64,000 nt of DNA from a virus: IMG/VR virus record IMGVR_UViG_3300047444_000753, positions 94,614 to 158,613 of that record, one strand, 5' to 3'. The notes beneath the pieces were generated by a model. That model worked only from the letters and a program-made list of their open reading frames with translations. It searched no databases and was not told the DNA's origin. Both the position numbers and the translations under genes were made by a program. Each line of letters begins with the position of its first letter. The stretch's first letter is position 1. Below are positions 46,626 through 56,600 of this stretch, one piece after another.

Positions 46626-49600
46626 ATGACGATTATCGGGTCCGCCTATGTAGACATCCGTGCAATCACCGACAAGCTTGAAGCCGACATCAAGAGTGCC
46701 CTCGCCATCCTGCCTGACACCATCGAGGTCAAGGTAGAGGCCGATACTCGTCCTGCCGAAGATCAGATTGACCTGCTTGTTGCTTGGGCCGACGAGCACA
46801 AGGTTGACATCAACATTGATGCTAATACTGTAGCAGCTGAGACACACATTGGCGAAATCGTTGATGTGCATCCGGAAATCACTGTCGATGTTGACGCCGA
46901 TACCGCAGCCGCCACAGCCCACGTCGAAGACTTCATGGCTACCGCCGATGACCACGAGATCAACGTTCCCGTGGACATCGATGATCTCGGTGCCCGCACC
47001 AGCCTCATCGCCCTCATGGCTGAGTGGGGCCACAAGGTTCTCGACTGGGGCGTCGTTGTCCGTACTGGACTCGCCGAGCTAGAGCTGGGTGTTCTTGCCC
47101 GCCCACGTTTTGTCAAGATCTTCCCACAGATGAATGAAAATGTGGCTAAGTCCCTTGACGGGTCCTTCGACAACATCGGAAAGTTCCTCGCTGGCATCAG
47201 TGGCGGAACAACCCTTGCGGGCCTGATCGAAGAGGCCGTTCAGGCTAAGATCAAGCTTGGCGAAATGACGCCTCAAATCGCCATGACCGCCGAGAAGATC
47301 GGTGGCATGGCTACAGCGGCCACAGGCGCTGCTGGAGGCCTGCTCTCGCTTGGCAGCAGCCTTGTACAGATCATGGGTGTTGCCCCTATGCTTCCGGGTG
47401 TGTTTGTTGGCCTTGAAATCGCTATGAAGCTCACCACAACAGCCTTTAGTGATATGAAGAAGGCTGCTCCGGATCTTTACAAAGAGATCCAGAATATCAA
47501 GACGCAAATTGGCGAAGATTTCTGGTCCACGGCCCGTCAGGGACTCAATGACCTTGTCAGCGGATCAGGTGTCCTGAAGGAATCCCTCGGTGAAACCTCC
47601 AAGGTCGTCGGTAGCTTCTGGGGCACCATGTTCGAGGGCATGAGCAAGGGAAGCTTCGCCAAGGGAATGGCGGGGGACTTCAAGAACCTTGACGCCGGAA
47701 TCAAGACCATCACCAACAGCTCCAGCGTTTTTCTCCACATTTTCGAAACACTTGGAGAATTCGGGTCGGCGTATATTCCCAAGCTGGCGAGTGGTTTTGT
47801 TGATGTATCGAAGAGATTTGACGAGTTTCTGTCGAAGGCCAACTCGGACGGACAGCTGAAGTCTTGGGTCGATGGCGGCGTGGCCGCACTCAAGGATCTT
47901 GGGCATGTCATCGGCGACGTGGGCAGCATCTTCGGCGGTCTCGCAGACGCAGCCAACAAGGCCGGAGGCATGACCCTCGGGGTCCTTGGCGGATCCCTGC
48001 AGCGCCTGTCTGATACTATACACACTGCTGATTTCCAGAAGAACCTTGTCATGATCTTCCAAGGCGCAAATAGTGCAATTGGTGATATTGTCGGCGGACT
48101 TGGGAAGTTCATGGGGGCGATTGGGTATCTTGCTCCTGCGCTCAAGATCGTAGAGACCCAGATCGGCCAGACGCTCGGTAAGGCCTTGGAAATCGTCTCT
48201 GGCACTCTAGCGCGTCCCGAGGTCGCGGCGGGGCTCAAGGACATGTTCGGCGGCATTCTGGAGGGCGTAACCCACCTCTCCGTTGCGATGGAGCCGGTAG
48301 GCAAGAAGCTCGGATCCGTTATGTCCTTCGTTGGCTCGATTGCCGCCAACCTCGGAGATGTCGTAGGCCACGCAGCTGCCGTTTTGATCCCGCCGATCCA
48401 ATCCATGCTGGATACGATCAAGCCGCTCACACCACTTCTTGGTGATGTAGTTAAAAAACTCACCGACATGTTCGCGCCCGTTCTTGGCACACTCGCTAAG
48501 GACGTCATTCCGCCTGCCGTTGACTCGCTGAAGAAACTCCTACCTGCGATCAGCAACCTCATCTCTGCGATCACTCCTGACGTGGTCGAACTCATGAAGG
48601 CCTTCGGAGCCAGCCTGAACTACGGCAAGGGTGATCAGACGCAGAAGGATGCTGACGGCATCAATGCCTTGGCCAAGAGCATCAAGGACGGCCAGAAGGA
48701 CTTCAAGTCGTGGACCGATGGCCTTAAGGCTCTGGACGACGCCACCGCATGGATGACCTCTACAAAGCACACCCAAGAATTCCACAACAGCACTGTCTCG
48801 ATGTTCAACGATTTCTCGAAGAACAACCAGAAATTCAGTGAAGACATTCGTGCAAATGCCGACAAGATATTTGGTCCTTTCAACGTGGCCGTTGAAAAGA
48901 TGAACAAGGATGTCAATAAGGGTCTGTCCGATTTCTGGGGTGATACCACCCGCAACAACGAAGGCATGGATAAGGACTTCCGCAGCAACTGGAACAACTT
49001 CTGGGGCGGGCTCGACGGCTTCAACAAGGACACCAGCAAGAAGGTAAACGACGACCTCGGAAACTTCTGGACCGACGTTGGTAAGAACAACGACGGCATG
49101 GATAAGGACTTCCGTACCAACTGGAACAATTTCTGGGGTGGCCTAGACGGATTCAATAAGGACACCAGCAAGAAGGTCAACGACGACCTTGCAAACTTCT
49201 GGGGCGATGCCAAGCGCAACAATGACGGCATGGGCAAAGACTTCATGAAGGGCTGGGACGGAATGTGGAAGGACTTCAATACAGCCACCAAGCCTGTCGC
49301 CGATGTAGTAGGTAAGATCCAAGAACACCTCAGTAAGCTTTGGGGTGCTCTGGTTAGCCGCCCTATTGACGATTTCTCCAAGAAGTGGAATACCGGCTGG
49401 GAGAAAATCAAGGGCGACAACGAAAAATTGAGCCAAGATATCAACAAGAACATCTCCAACTGGTGGACAGGTGTATCCGGTGATTTCACTAGGGGTGCCG
49501 ACAAGATTGGTAAGGATTGGTCCAAGGGTTGGAACGACCTGAAGTCCTCCAACACCAAGATCAGTGGTGACATTAACAAGTCTGTCACCACATGGTGGAA

Positions 49601-50753
49601 CGGGGTGTCCGGCGACTTCACCAAGGGCGCTGACAAGATGGGCAAGGACTGGTCAAAGGGTTGGAATGATCTGAAGTCGTCCAACACTAAGATCAGCGGT
49701 GACATCAACAAGTCCGTCAGTACATGGTGGACAGGAATCTCCGGTGACTTCACCAGAGGTGCAGCAAGCATCGGTAAGGATTGGACCAAGAACTGGAACG
49801 ATCTGAAGACCACAAATACCAAGCTTAGCGCTGACATCAATAAGAATGTCAGCAAATGGTGGACAGATATTTCCGCACCCTTCGTAAAAGAGGGCGCTAA
49901 AATTGGCAAGGACTGGGATAAAACTTGGTCCGATATTCAGTCCACCAACCAGAAGCTCAGTGCCGACATCAACAAGAACATTTCACAATGGTGGAGTGAT
50001 ATTCAGGCCGGTTGGACAACGGCTGGCACCCAGATCAGTACTTGGTGGGACACCATGTGGTCCGGTATCAATAATACCTTCAACAACATCGGCCAGCAAA
50101 TTCAAACAGGCATTGATAATTTCTGGAAGGGTGTTCAGGACGCTTGGAACACTGCCATGGGTGTTGTCAAGGATATCGAAAAGCGCGGTTGGGATGCGAT
50201 TTTCGATTACCTTAATGGGCTCTGGGGCGACATGCTCACTGCCGGTGGTCACATCATCGATGGGCTTGTCCATGGTATTCAGGACGGAATCGGGGCGGTC
50301 GGAAAGGCCATCGCTGGGGTTGGTCAGACTGTCCTCGATGGCATCGGCAGGATTATGAATATGCACTCACCTTCCCGTGAAATGTACACCCGTGGTTTGT
50401 GGACAGTACAGGGCTATGTAAACGGTATCACCGACCATGGTGGCCTTGCTGTAGATGCCATGAACAACATCGCCAGCCGCGTGCTCGATGCGTCCACTGT
50501 CAAGATCCCATCCATGGATACCGGAGCACTGGTAGGAGGGCAGTCGCAGAACCCGAACATCTTTGCTGCAGCTGCACAAAGCAACAGCATGCCAGTTCCG
50601 GGATCCTACGGATACCAACCAACAAGCCAGCAGCGAAATGCGACGGTGGTCAACCCAACAGTAAACGTATATCCGTCTGCGCCTCTGAATGAGGCTCAGG
50701 TCGGCCAGATGGCTGCCTCGCAGCTGTTCTGGGAATTCACCAACCGCTTCTAG
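46626..50753 (+). CDS. Tape measure protein, 1375 aa
   Basis: Sets tail length; at about 0.15 nm per residue it predicts a tail near 200 nm. The N-terminal region is beta/acidic ('VDVDADTAAATAHVEDFMATADDHEINVPVDIDDL'). Several hydrophobic stretches follow at about 195-275, and the rest is helical. Two families of tryptophan-rich 44-residue repeats occupy about 770-880 and 940-1120 ('GKDWSKGWNDLKSSNTKISG...TWW'). The C-terminus 'GIGRIMNMHSPSREMYTRG' is typical of tape measures. Follows the frameshifted chaperone as expected. Confidence 0.9.
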   Translation: MTIIGSAYVDIRAITDKLEADIKSALAILPDTIEVKVEADTRPAEDQIDLLVAWADEHKVDINIDANTVAAETHIGEIVDVHPEITVDVDADTAAATAHVEDFMATADDHEINVPVDIDDLGARTSLIALMAEWGHKVLDWGVVVRTGLAELELGVLARPRFVKIFPQMNENVAKSLDGSFDNIGKFLAGISGGTTLAGLIEEAVQAKIKLGEMTPQIAMTAEKIGGMATAATGAAGGLLSLGSSLVQIMGVAPMLPGVFVGLEIAMKLTTTAFSDMKKAAPDLYKEIQNIKTQIGEDFWSTARQGLNDLVSGSGVLKESLGETSKVVGSFWGTMFEGMSKGSFAKGMAGDFKNLDAGIKTITNSSSVFLHIFETLGEFGSAYIPKLASGFVDVSKRFDEFLSKANSDGQLKSWVDGGVAALKDLGHVIGDVGSIFGGLADAANKAGGMTLGVLGGSLQRLSDTIHTADFQKNLVMIFQGANSAIGDIVGGLGKFMGAIGYLAPALKIVETQIGQTLGKALEIVSGTLARPEVAAGLKDMFGGILEGVTHLSVAMEPVGKKLGSVMSFVGSIAANLGDVVGHAAAVLIPPIQSMLDTIKPLTPLLGDVVKKLTDMFAPVLGTLAKDVIPPAVDSLKKLLPAISNLISAITPDVVELMKAFGASLNYGKGDQTQKDADGINALAKSIKDGQKDFKSWTDGLKALDDATAWMTSTKHTQEFHNSTVSMFNDFSKNNQKFSEDIRANADKIFGPFNVAVEKMNKDVNKGLSDFWGDTTRNNEGMDKDFRSNWNNFWGGLDGFNKDTSKKVNDDLGNFWTDVGKNNDGMDKDFRTNWNNFWGGLDGFNKDTSKKVNDDLANFWGDAKRNNDGMGKDFMKGWDGMWKDFNTATKPVADVVGKIQEHLSKLWGALVSRPIDDFSKKWNTGWEKIKGDNEKLSQDINKNISNWWTGVSGDFTRGADKIGKDWSKGWNDLKSSNTKISGDINKSVTTWWNGVSGDFTKGADKMGKDWSKGWNDLKSSNTKISGDINKSVSTWWTGISGDFTRGAASIGKDWTKNWNDLKTTNTKLSADINKNVSKWWTDISAPFVKEGAKIGKDWDKTWSDIQSTNQKLSADINKNISQWWSDIQAGWTTAGTQISTWWDTMWSGINNTFNNIGQQIQTGIDNFWKGVQDAWNTAMGVVKDIEKRGWDAIFDYLNGLWGDMLTAGGHIIDGLVHGIQDGIGAVGKAIAGVGQTVLDGIGRIMNMHSPSREMYTRGLWTVQGYVNGITDHGGLAVDAMNNIASRVLDASTVKIPSMDTGALVGGQSQNPNIFAAAAQSNSMPVPGSYGYQPTSQQRNATVVNPTVNVYPSAPLNEAQVGQMAASQLFWEFTNRF
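48925..50000 (+). repeat. 132-bp / 44-residue repeats in the tape measure
   Basis: Two families with the same 132-bp period. Starts at about 48969, 49101 and 49233 (DKDF...NNFW type), and 49509, 49641, 49773 and 49905 (GKDW...TWW type). 44 residues equals four 11-residue coiled-coil units. Confidence 0.8.
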
Positions 50754-50764
50754 GAAACGACATT

Positions 50765-51616
50765 ATGTATCTACAGACAGACAAAATTGTGGCAACGATC
50801 AAAGACGTCACAATGCGGTCCTTCCTAACATCCAGCCCGCAGTTTGTTCTCGATCCTACCGCCCTAATTGGGTGGAGCGATGGTGTTGACGTGCGCCGTA
50901 ACTTCACACCCCGCCAGATCCGCTCTGGTGACTTCCTTGAGGCAGGGCACCACGCCTCCCGATACATCACCTTCAGCGGGTCGGCCATGGCACGCAATGC
51001 TGCGGAGCTGCACGCCATGCGTGACCAGTTCATGGGGATGGTGCAGCCCAAGGAGTACCGTTCCCTCTCCATCGAGGACATCACGGGTGTGCGCTGGGCG
51101 ACTGTCACCATCGGCGGCAAGGTCTCATGGGTACAGCAGACGGACACCGTGGCAGTCTTCAAGATCGACCTCTATGCACCGGACCCCAACCAGTACGGAG
51201 CCCTACAGACTGTCACCCTCATGGACAACTACATGTCCGGTGGGATGGACATGCCGATCACATACCCGATGAACTACGGCGCACCTTTCCACGCAGCAGT
51301 TGAGGTCCTAACTAATAACGGAAATAACGACGCGTGGCCGGTAATCAGGGTTTACGGGGACTACGATGCCGGATTTACAGTCACCGATAATCAGGGGAAT
51401 TACGTAACGTACGGCGGGGCGGTACGGATGAATTCCCACGTAACGATCGATATGCAAGCAGGAATCGCTACGCAGGATGGACAGGACCGTTCTACATTCC
51501 TGACCCGACGCGACTGGTGGTCGATTCCACCAAATTCAAGTATTACTCCATCGTTTATCCCGGTACAAAAGGTAAACGGCTGGTGTGATATACTGTTCAG
51601 AGACACGTGGATATAG
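50765..51616 (+). CDS. Distal tail / minor tail protein, 283 aa
   Basis: ATG with TAGGAAACGAC upstream. 'LDPTALIGWSDGVDVRRNFTPRQIRSGDFLEAGHHASRYITFSG' and a beta-rich second half fit a distal-tail (Dit-like) protein, the usual gene after the tape measure. Confidence 0.74.
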   Translation: MYLQTDKIVATIKDVTMRSFLTSSPQFVLDPTALIGWSDGVDVRRNFTPRQIRSGDFLEAGHHASRYITFSGSAMARNAAELHAMRDQFMGMVQPKEYRSLSIEDITGVRWATVTIGGKVSWVQQTDTVAVFKIDLYAPDPNQYGALQTVTLMDNYMSGGMDMPITYPMNYGAPFHAAVEVLTNNGNNDAWPVIRVYGDYDAGFTVTDNQGNYVTYGGAVRMNSHVTIDMQAGIATQDGQDRSTFLTRRDWWSIPPNSSITPSFIPVQKVNGWCDILFRDTWI

Positions 51617-51628
51617 TGAGGCTTTAAA

Positions 51629-52501
51629 ATGACATCAGGTTTTGGTGTAGACCCTACCCTTGACGCAACAACCGGAGCTGTTATTTCCGGTACCACCGCA
51701 AAAGACATCAGAAACATCACCAGCGCACTATACACTCCGGGCCTCATCAGCGGCGGAATCACCTCTAGTAGCGCCGGGAATATGTCATACAGTGTCACCA
51801 AAGGTGTTGTATGTATTGAAGCCACCAACGGCGAGAACATTCTGGCACCGATCCCCGCGACGACCTTCTATGTGCCCACCAACGGTACCAGTTCCACGCG
51901 TAATGACATCATCTACGTACAACAGCGGTATCCGTCCATTGAGGGCGATTCCGAAGTCATCGTAGGCTATGGAACATCCCTGCCCCAGCGTGCCGTCAAG
52001 CTGGACAACTACCTTGTCCCACCGGGGGCCAACACCACCAGTCGCGGTACCAAGGTAGACAGTGTTGACTACTCAATTCCCTACGGGGCAAGTCTCGGGA
52101 CATTGGCAACGCTCAATGATACCCTCAACGGCGTTATCCCAGTCACGGAAACTACCATCGGATCCGCTGGTTTCTACGTGCCGACCGACCGTGAAATCCG
52201 AATTCACATGAAGTCCACCTACTCGGCATATCAAGCCGTAGGTTTCGACAATTCCAAGTATTGTGAAGTGAAGTTCAATATCTATCTGGACAACAGCTAC
52301 ATCTTTACGTGGAACTCCACAGGACTTCATCAGGCATGGCAGACACTGGGCTTCGAGGAATACAACACTGTCGCAAAGGGACAGCATACGATCCGAGTAA
52401 CCCGCCAGCGTGCTGTAGGACCCGGCTCTCCCTTCCACCACTTCCAGAGTGATGTTCGCGGAACCACCATCCTAGTCACAGACTATGGGGTTATGCGCTA
52501 A
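51629..52501 (+). CDS. Minor tail protein, possible receptor-binding domain, 290 aa
   Basis: An N-terminal region common to actinophage tail-tip proteins ('SGTTAKDIRNITSALYTPGLISGG...YSVTKGVVCIEATNGENILAPI'), then a C-terminal beta-sandwich-like part ('FYVPTDREIRIHMKSTYSAYQ...GQHTIRVTRQRA') that could bind carbohydrate. Overlaps the next ATG by one base. Confidence 0.72.
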   Translation: MTSGFGVDPTLDATTGAVISGTTAKDIRNITSALYTPGLISGGITSSSAGNMSYSVTKGVVCIEATNGENILAPIPATTFYVPTNGTSSTRNDIIYVQQRYPSIEGDSEVIVGYGTSLPQRAVKLDNYLVPPGANTTSRGTKVDSVDYSIPYGASLGTLATLNDTLNGVIPVTETTIGSAGFYVPTDREIRIHMKSTYSAYQAVGFDNSKYCEVKFNIYLDNSYIFTWNSTGLHQAWQTLGFEEYNTVAKGQHTIRVTRQRAVGPGSPFHHFQSDVRGTTILVTDYGVMR

Positions 52502-53685
52502 TGGCCGTGGCTCAGGTGGTAACATCGCCTGACTCCTCAATGTGGTCTGTATATCTTCTCAACACCATTTCAGGTCAGATCGGCCCCCGGGTCGATGTTG
52601 ACGCCACATCGTGGGACATCCCACTAAATGGTATTGAAACTCTCAAGACCACCATTAAGAAGTCAAGCGTCCCAGACCTCATCGATCAGAGCAAATGGTT
52701 TGCCCCGTGGTGGGGCGGAATCCTGCTCAAATACGGGGATGTCCCTGTCTTTGCTGGCGTGATCACAGGACGACCGTTGGAGAACTACAACGACATCGAA
52801 CTGGACTGCGTGGGTATCAGGGCCATCCTTGCCAACCGCGTCGTGGCGCAGGAATTCACCGACTGGTCACTACTTGCCAAGAGCAAGATCGCCTACTACA
52901 AGCTTGGATTGGGTACAATCGCCAAACGTGTTGTGCAGGCGGTACAGCTGAAGCCCGGTGGGGCACTTCCAATCTCCTATCCGGTTCCGGACGAGACACA
53001 GGACGGCACGCCCGCCCTTGATGACCTTGACCACCAGCGTGTATATGAGGGCTACGACCTACAGAACATCACCTGTGATGCAGTACTCACTAAGCTCTCA
53101 GAGGTCCACAACGGGCCTGACATCATGTTCCGCCCACGCATGGCCGATGGTGGGACGGTTACATGGGACATGTGGACTGGCACCGAAGGTGACCCACGAA
53201 TCGCCCAGCAGCATCTGCACGTCTGGGACACGGATGCAAGTCTCGGTGCCGTTGCTGACCTGAGCATTGTTACTTCAGGAGCCTATCAGACCAACCGTGT
53301 CTACAGCTTGGGTGCTGGTTCCGGACGCGGAACGCTCATCACGATGTCGGAAGATTTGACGACAATCAGTAAGGGATTCCCGCTTCTCGAATCTGTTATT
53401 GCCATCTCCCAGAGCACGAATAAGAACGTCGTGCAAGCACATGGTGACGCGGTACTTCATCAGAACCAACAGCTCATCCGGGAAATTACCCTTACCGTTC
53501 GAGCCGGTGGATACTACCCGATCGGTACCTACTGGCCCGGAGATCTCGTCGGCATCTACACCAAGGGCTGGGTAGCCCTAGAGGACGGCGTCCATCTCTG
53601 CCGTCTGCTCCACATGTCCGGAGACTTGACTACAGCATCCGATATCAAACTTGTTATGCAACCCGAGGTGTACATTGCTGGTTAG
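52501..53685 (+). CDS. Tail hub / Gp37-like minor tail protein, 394 aa
   Basis: 'GILLKYGDVPVFAGVITGRPLENYNDIELDCVGIRAILANRVV' and the later 'LVGIYTKGWVALEDGVHLCRLLHMSGDL' follow the layout of the siphovirus ReqiPepy6 Gp37-like tail proteins. Beta-rich, no repeats. Forms part of the tail tip; overlaps the fibre gene by 11 bases. Confidence 0.76.
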   Translation: MAVAQVVTSPDSSMWSVYLLNTISGQIGPRVDVDATSWDIPLNGIETLKTTIKKSSVPDLIDQSKWFAPWWGGILLKYGDVPVFAGVITGRPLENYNDIELDCVGIRAILANRVVAQEFTDWSLLAKSKIAYYKLGLGTIAKRVVQAVQLKPGGALPISYPVPDETQDGTPALDDLDHQRVYEGYDLQNITCDAVLTKLSEVHNGPDIMFRPRMADGGTVTWDMWTGTEGDPRIAQQHLHVWDTDASLGAVADLSIVTSGAYQTNRVYSLGAGSGRGTLITMSEDLTTISKGFPLLESVIAISQSTNKNVVQAHGDAVLHQNQQLIREITLTVRAGGYYPIGTYWPGDLVGIYTKGWVALEDGVHLCRLLHMSGDLTTASDIKLVMQPEVYIAG

Positions 53686-56600
53686 ACGCATCACCCCCTC
53701 CATGCACGGGCTCGCCGAAGCCCTGCGCTCCATCGACAAAAACGCCAAGCAACAGGGCACTGCTCCGGTCGGCAGTATTGTCATCAATGAGGACCAGACC
53801 CTCTCGACCATGGACCCGGACACCGGAGTCTCTGCGGTCTTTGGCCTGCAGGATGACGGATCTGTCGGCTTCAAGCAGTTCCTCGGAGACACGACCCCGC
53901 CGTCTGCTCCCACGGCCCCTGCCGTCTCAAGCTCGGCGGGCATCTCCCTCATCGGATGGGATGGTCTCTTTGGAGACGGCAGTCTTGCTCCTGCGGACTA
54001 CGATCACTGCAACGTCTATGGACAAAAAGTCGGGGATACCGTATCTGTCCTAGTTGGGTCGGTAATCAACCCCGGAGACACGATAAGCTACGCCGGAGGG
54101 GTTCCGGGAGATTCATGGACCTTCTGGTTGACGGCTCTAGACACAAACGGGAATGAGTCGGATATCAGCCCGACGACGACCGCCAAGATTGCATCGGTGC
54201 TGGACGACACAGGCCTCTCACAGGCCCTTGCAGACAACACCAAGGCCATTGACGACGCCAATACGGCCATCGCCCTCAAGAGCTCCATTCTGTCCGCCTC
54301 AGCGGCCCCCAGCGGTTCCCACAACGTCAACGATATATGGTTCAACACCTCGGAGGGCAACAAGCCTTACCGATGGAACGGATCCGCATGGGTCACGACC
54401 GAAGATCAGGCTGCCATCGACGCGAAGGCAGCGGCACTAGATGCGCAGAATGTTGCAGTGTCCGCAAATACTGCCGCGACCAACGCCCAGAATGTGGCAG
54501 TCTCTGCCCAGAATACAGGTGTATCTGCGCAAAACACTGCTGTTTCGGCCAACAACCTCGCTATTTCGGCCCAAAACACTGCTGTGTCCGCACAGAACAT
54601 TGCTGTGTCAGCACAGAGCACTGCTGTATCTGCTAACAACCTCGCTGCCTCAGTCAACAGCACGGCAGTTTCCGCCAATAACGTAGCTGCATCGGCCCAG
54701 TCTGCCGCAATTTCTGCAAACAACACTGCCATCTCGGCTCAAAACACAGCCGTCTCGGCCAATAATGCAGCTGCTTCGGCACAGGCCACCGCAAATTCGG
54801 TAAACAGCATTGCAGTTTCTGCAAACAACACCGCTATTTCCGCTAACAATACAGCAATTTCTGCCAACAATACAGCCATCTCAGCACAAAATACTGCTGT
54901 GTCCGCAAATACGGCGGCAATCTCGGCTCAGAATATTGCTGCCTCGGCCAACACCGTCGCTGCATCCGCCAACAGCACGGCCATCTCTGCACAGAACACT
55001 GCTATTTCAGCCCAGAATACGGCAGTATCTGCTAACAATACCGCAATTTCGGCTAATAACGTAGCTGCTTCGGCCCAGACCGCAGCAGCATCTGCAACCA
55101 GTACAGCGATCTCTGCAAACAACACCGCTATCTCGGCCAATAACGTAGCAGCTTCAGCCAACACGACTGCTGCGTCTGCTCAGAGTGTCGCGGCATCTGC
55201 CAACACCGTCGCAGCATCCGCAAACAGTACTGCGATCTCGGCAGGCAACACCGCCGTCTCCGCGAACAACGTAGCTGCCTCTGCCCAGAGCACCGCTACT
55301 TCGGCCCAGAGCGCCGCTGTCTCGGCACAGAATGTTGCGGCGTCGGCTAACGCTCTTGCAACTACTGCAAACAATACTGCAAACTCCGCTCAGGTCATTG
55401 CCAACGGTAAGAACCACATCTTCCTCACAAGCTCAACCCCTACTGCCAGCGCAGACGGGGACATGTGGGTTGATCTCGGCAACGGCAGGACCCTGAAGTC
55501 ATGGAGCGCGTCTTCCACAGCTTGGATTCCAACGATCCAAAACGGGGCAATCACCGCCACCCAGATTGCCGCAGACACCATCGTGGCGGGAAACATCGCC
55601 GCTGGTGCCATCACGGCTTCGGAACTCGCTGCCAACTCTGTCAGCGCCAGTGCCCTAGCTGCGAACTCCATCACCGCGACAGCCCTTGCCGCAGGATCCA
55701 TCACGGCTTCTGCTCTCGCGGCTCAGTCGATCACAGCGACAGCACTGGCCGCTCAGAGCATCACCGCGACAGCTCTGGCGGCGGGATCGATCACTGCAAG
55801 CGCCCTCGCTGCCCAGTCGATCACTGCGACGGCCCTTGCAGCCAAGAGCATTACCGCCAGCGCCCTTGCCGCAGGATCCATCACTGCCACTGCATTGGCC
55901 GTAGGCTCCATCACTGCCAGCGCTCTTGCTGCCCAGTCGATCACGGCTACAGCTTTGGCAGCGCAGTCCATCACCGCCTCAGCTATGGCCGCAGGCTCGA
56001 TCTCCGCTACAGCCCTACAGGCTGGGTCTGTTGCAGCCTCCACACTTGCCGCACAGTCGATCACAGCTACGGCTCTCGCGGCCCAGAGCATCACGGCCAG
56101 TGCACTGGCCGCTCAGAGCATCACCGCGACAGCTCTGGCGGCGGGATCGATCACTGCAAGCGCCCTCGCTGCCCAGAGTATTACGGCTTCTGCTCTCGCC
56201 GCACAGTCCATCACGGCATCTGCTATGGCGGCGGGCTCTATCTCTGCAACAGCCCTGCAGGCCGGATCGGTAGCGGCCTCAACTCTTGCTGCCCAGAGCA
56301 TCACAGCGACAGCCCTTGCAGCACAGTCGATCACGGCTACGGCACTTGCTGCCGGGTCAATCACGGCGTCGGCTCTGGCAGCTGGGTCAATCACTGCAAG
56401 CGCCCTCGCTGCCCAAAGCATCACCGCGTCAGCGCTTGCAGCTAACTCGATCACAGCGTCTGCTATTGCCGCAGGTGCCGTCATGGCGTCGGAACTTGCA
56501 GCCGGTTCCGTGACCGCTACAGCGCTGGCCGCACAGTCGATCACGGCCACTGCACTGGCGGCTCAGGCCATCACCGCTTCCGCTATGGCCGCAGGATCCA

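Noticed and set aside
47537-49909. Long minus-strand frames opposite the tape measure
   Set aside because: Their periodicity is the complement of the 132-bp tape-measure repeats.
55501-56445. A 314-codon Cys/His/Arg-rich frame in the fibre repeat
   Set aside because: An alternative frame of the 30-bp tandem repeat; the composition is an artefact of the repeat.
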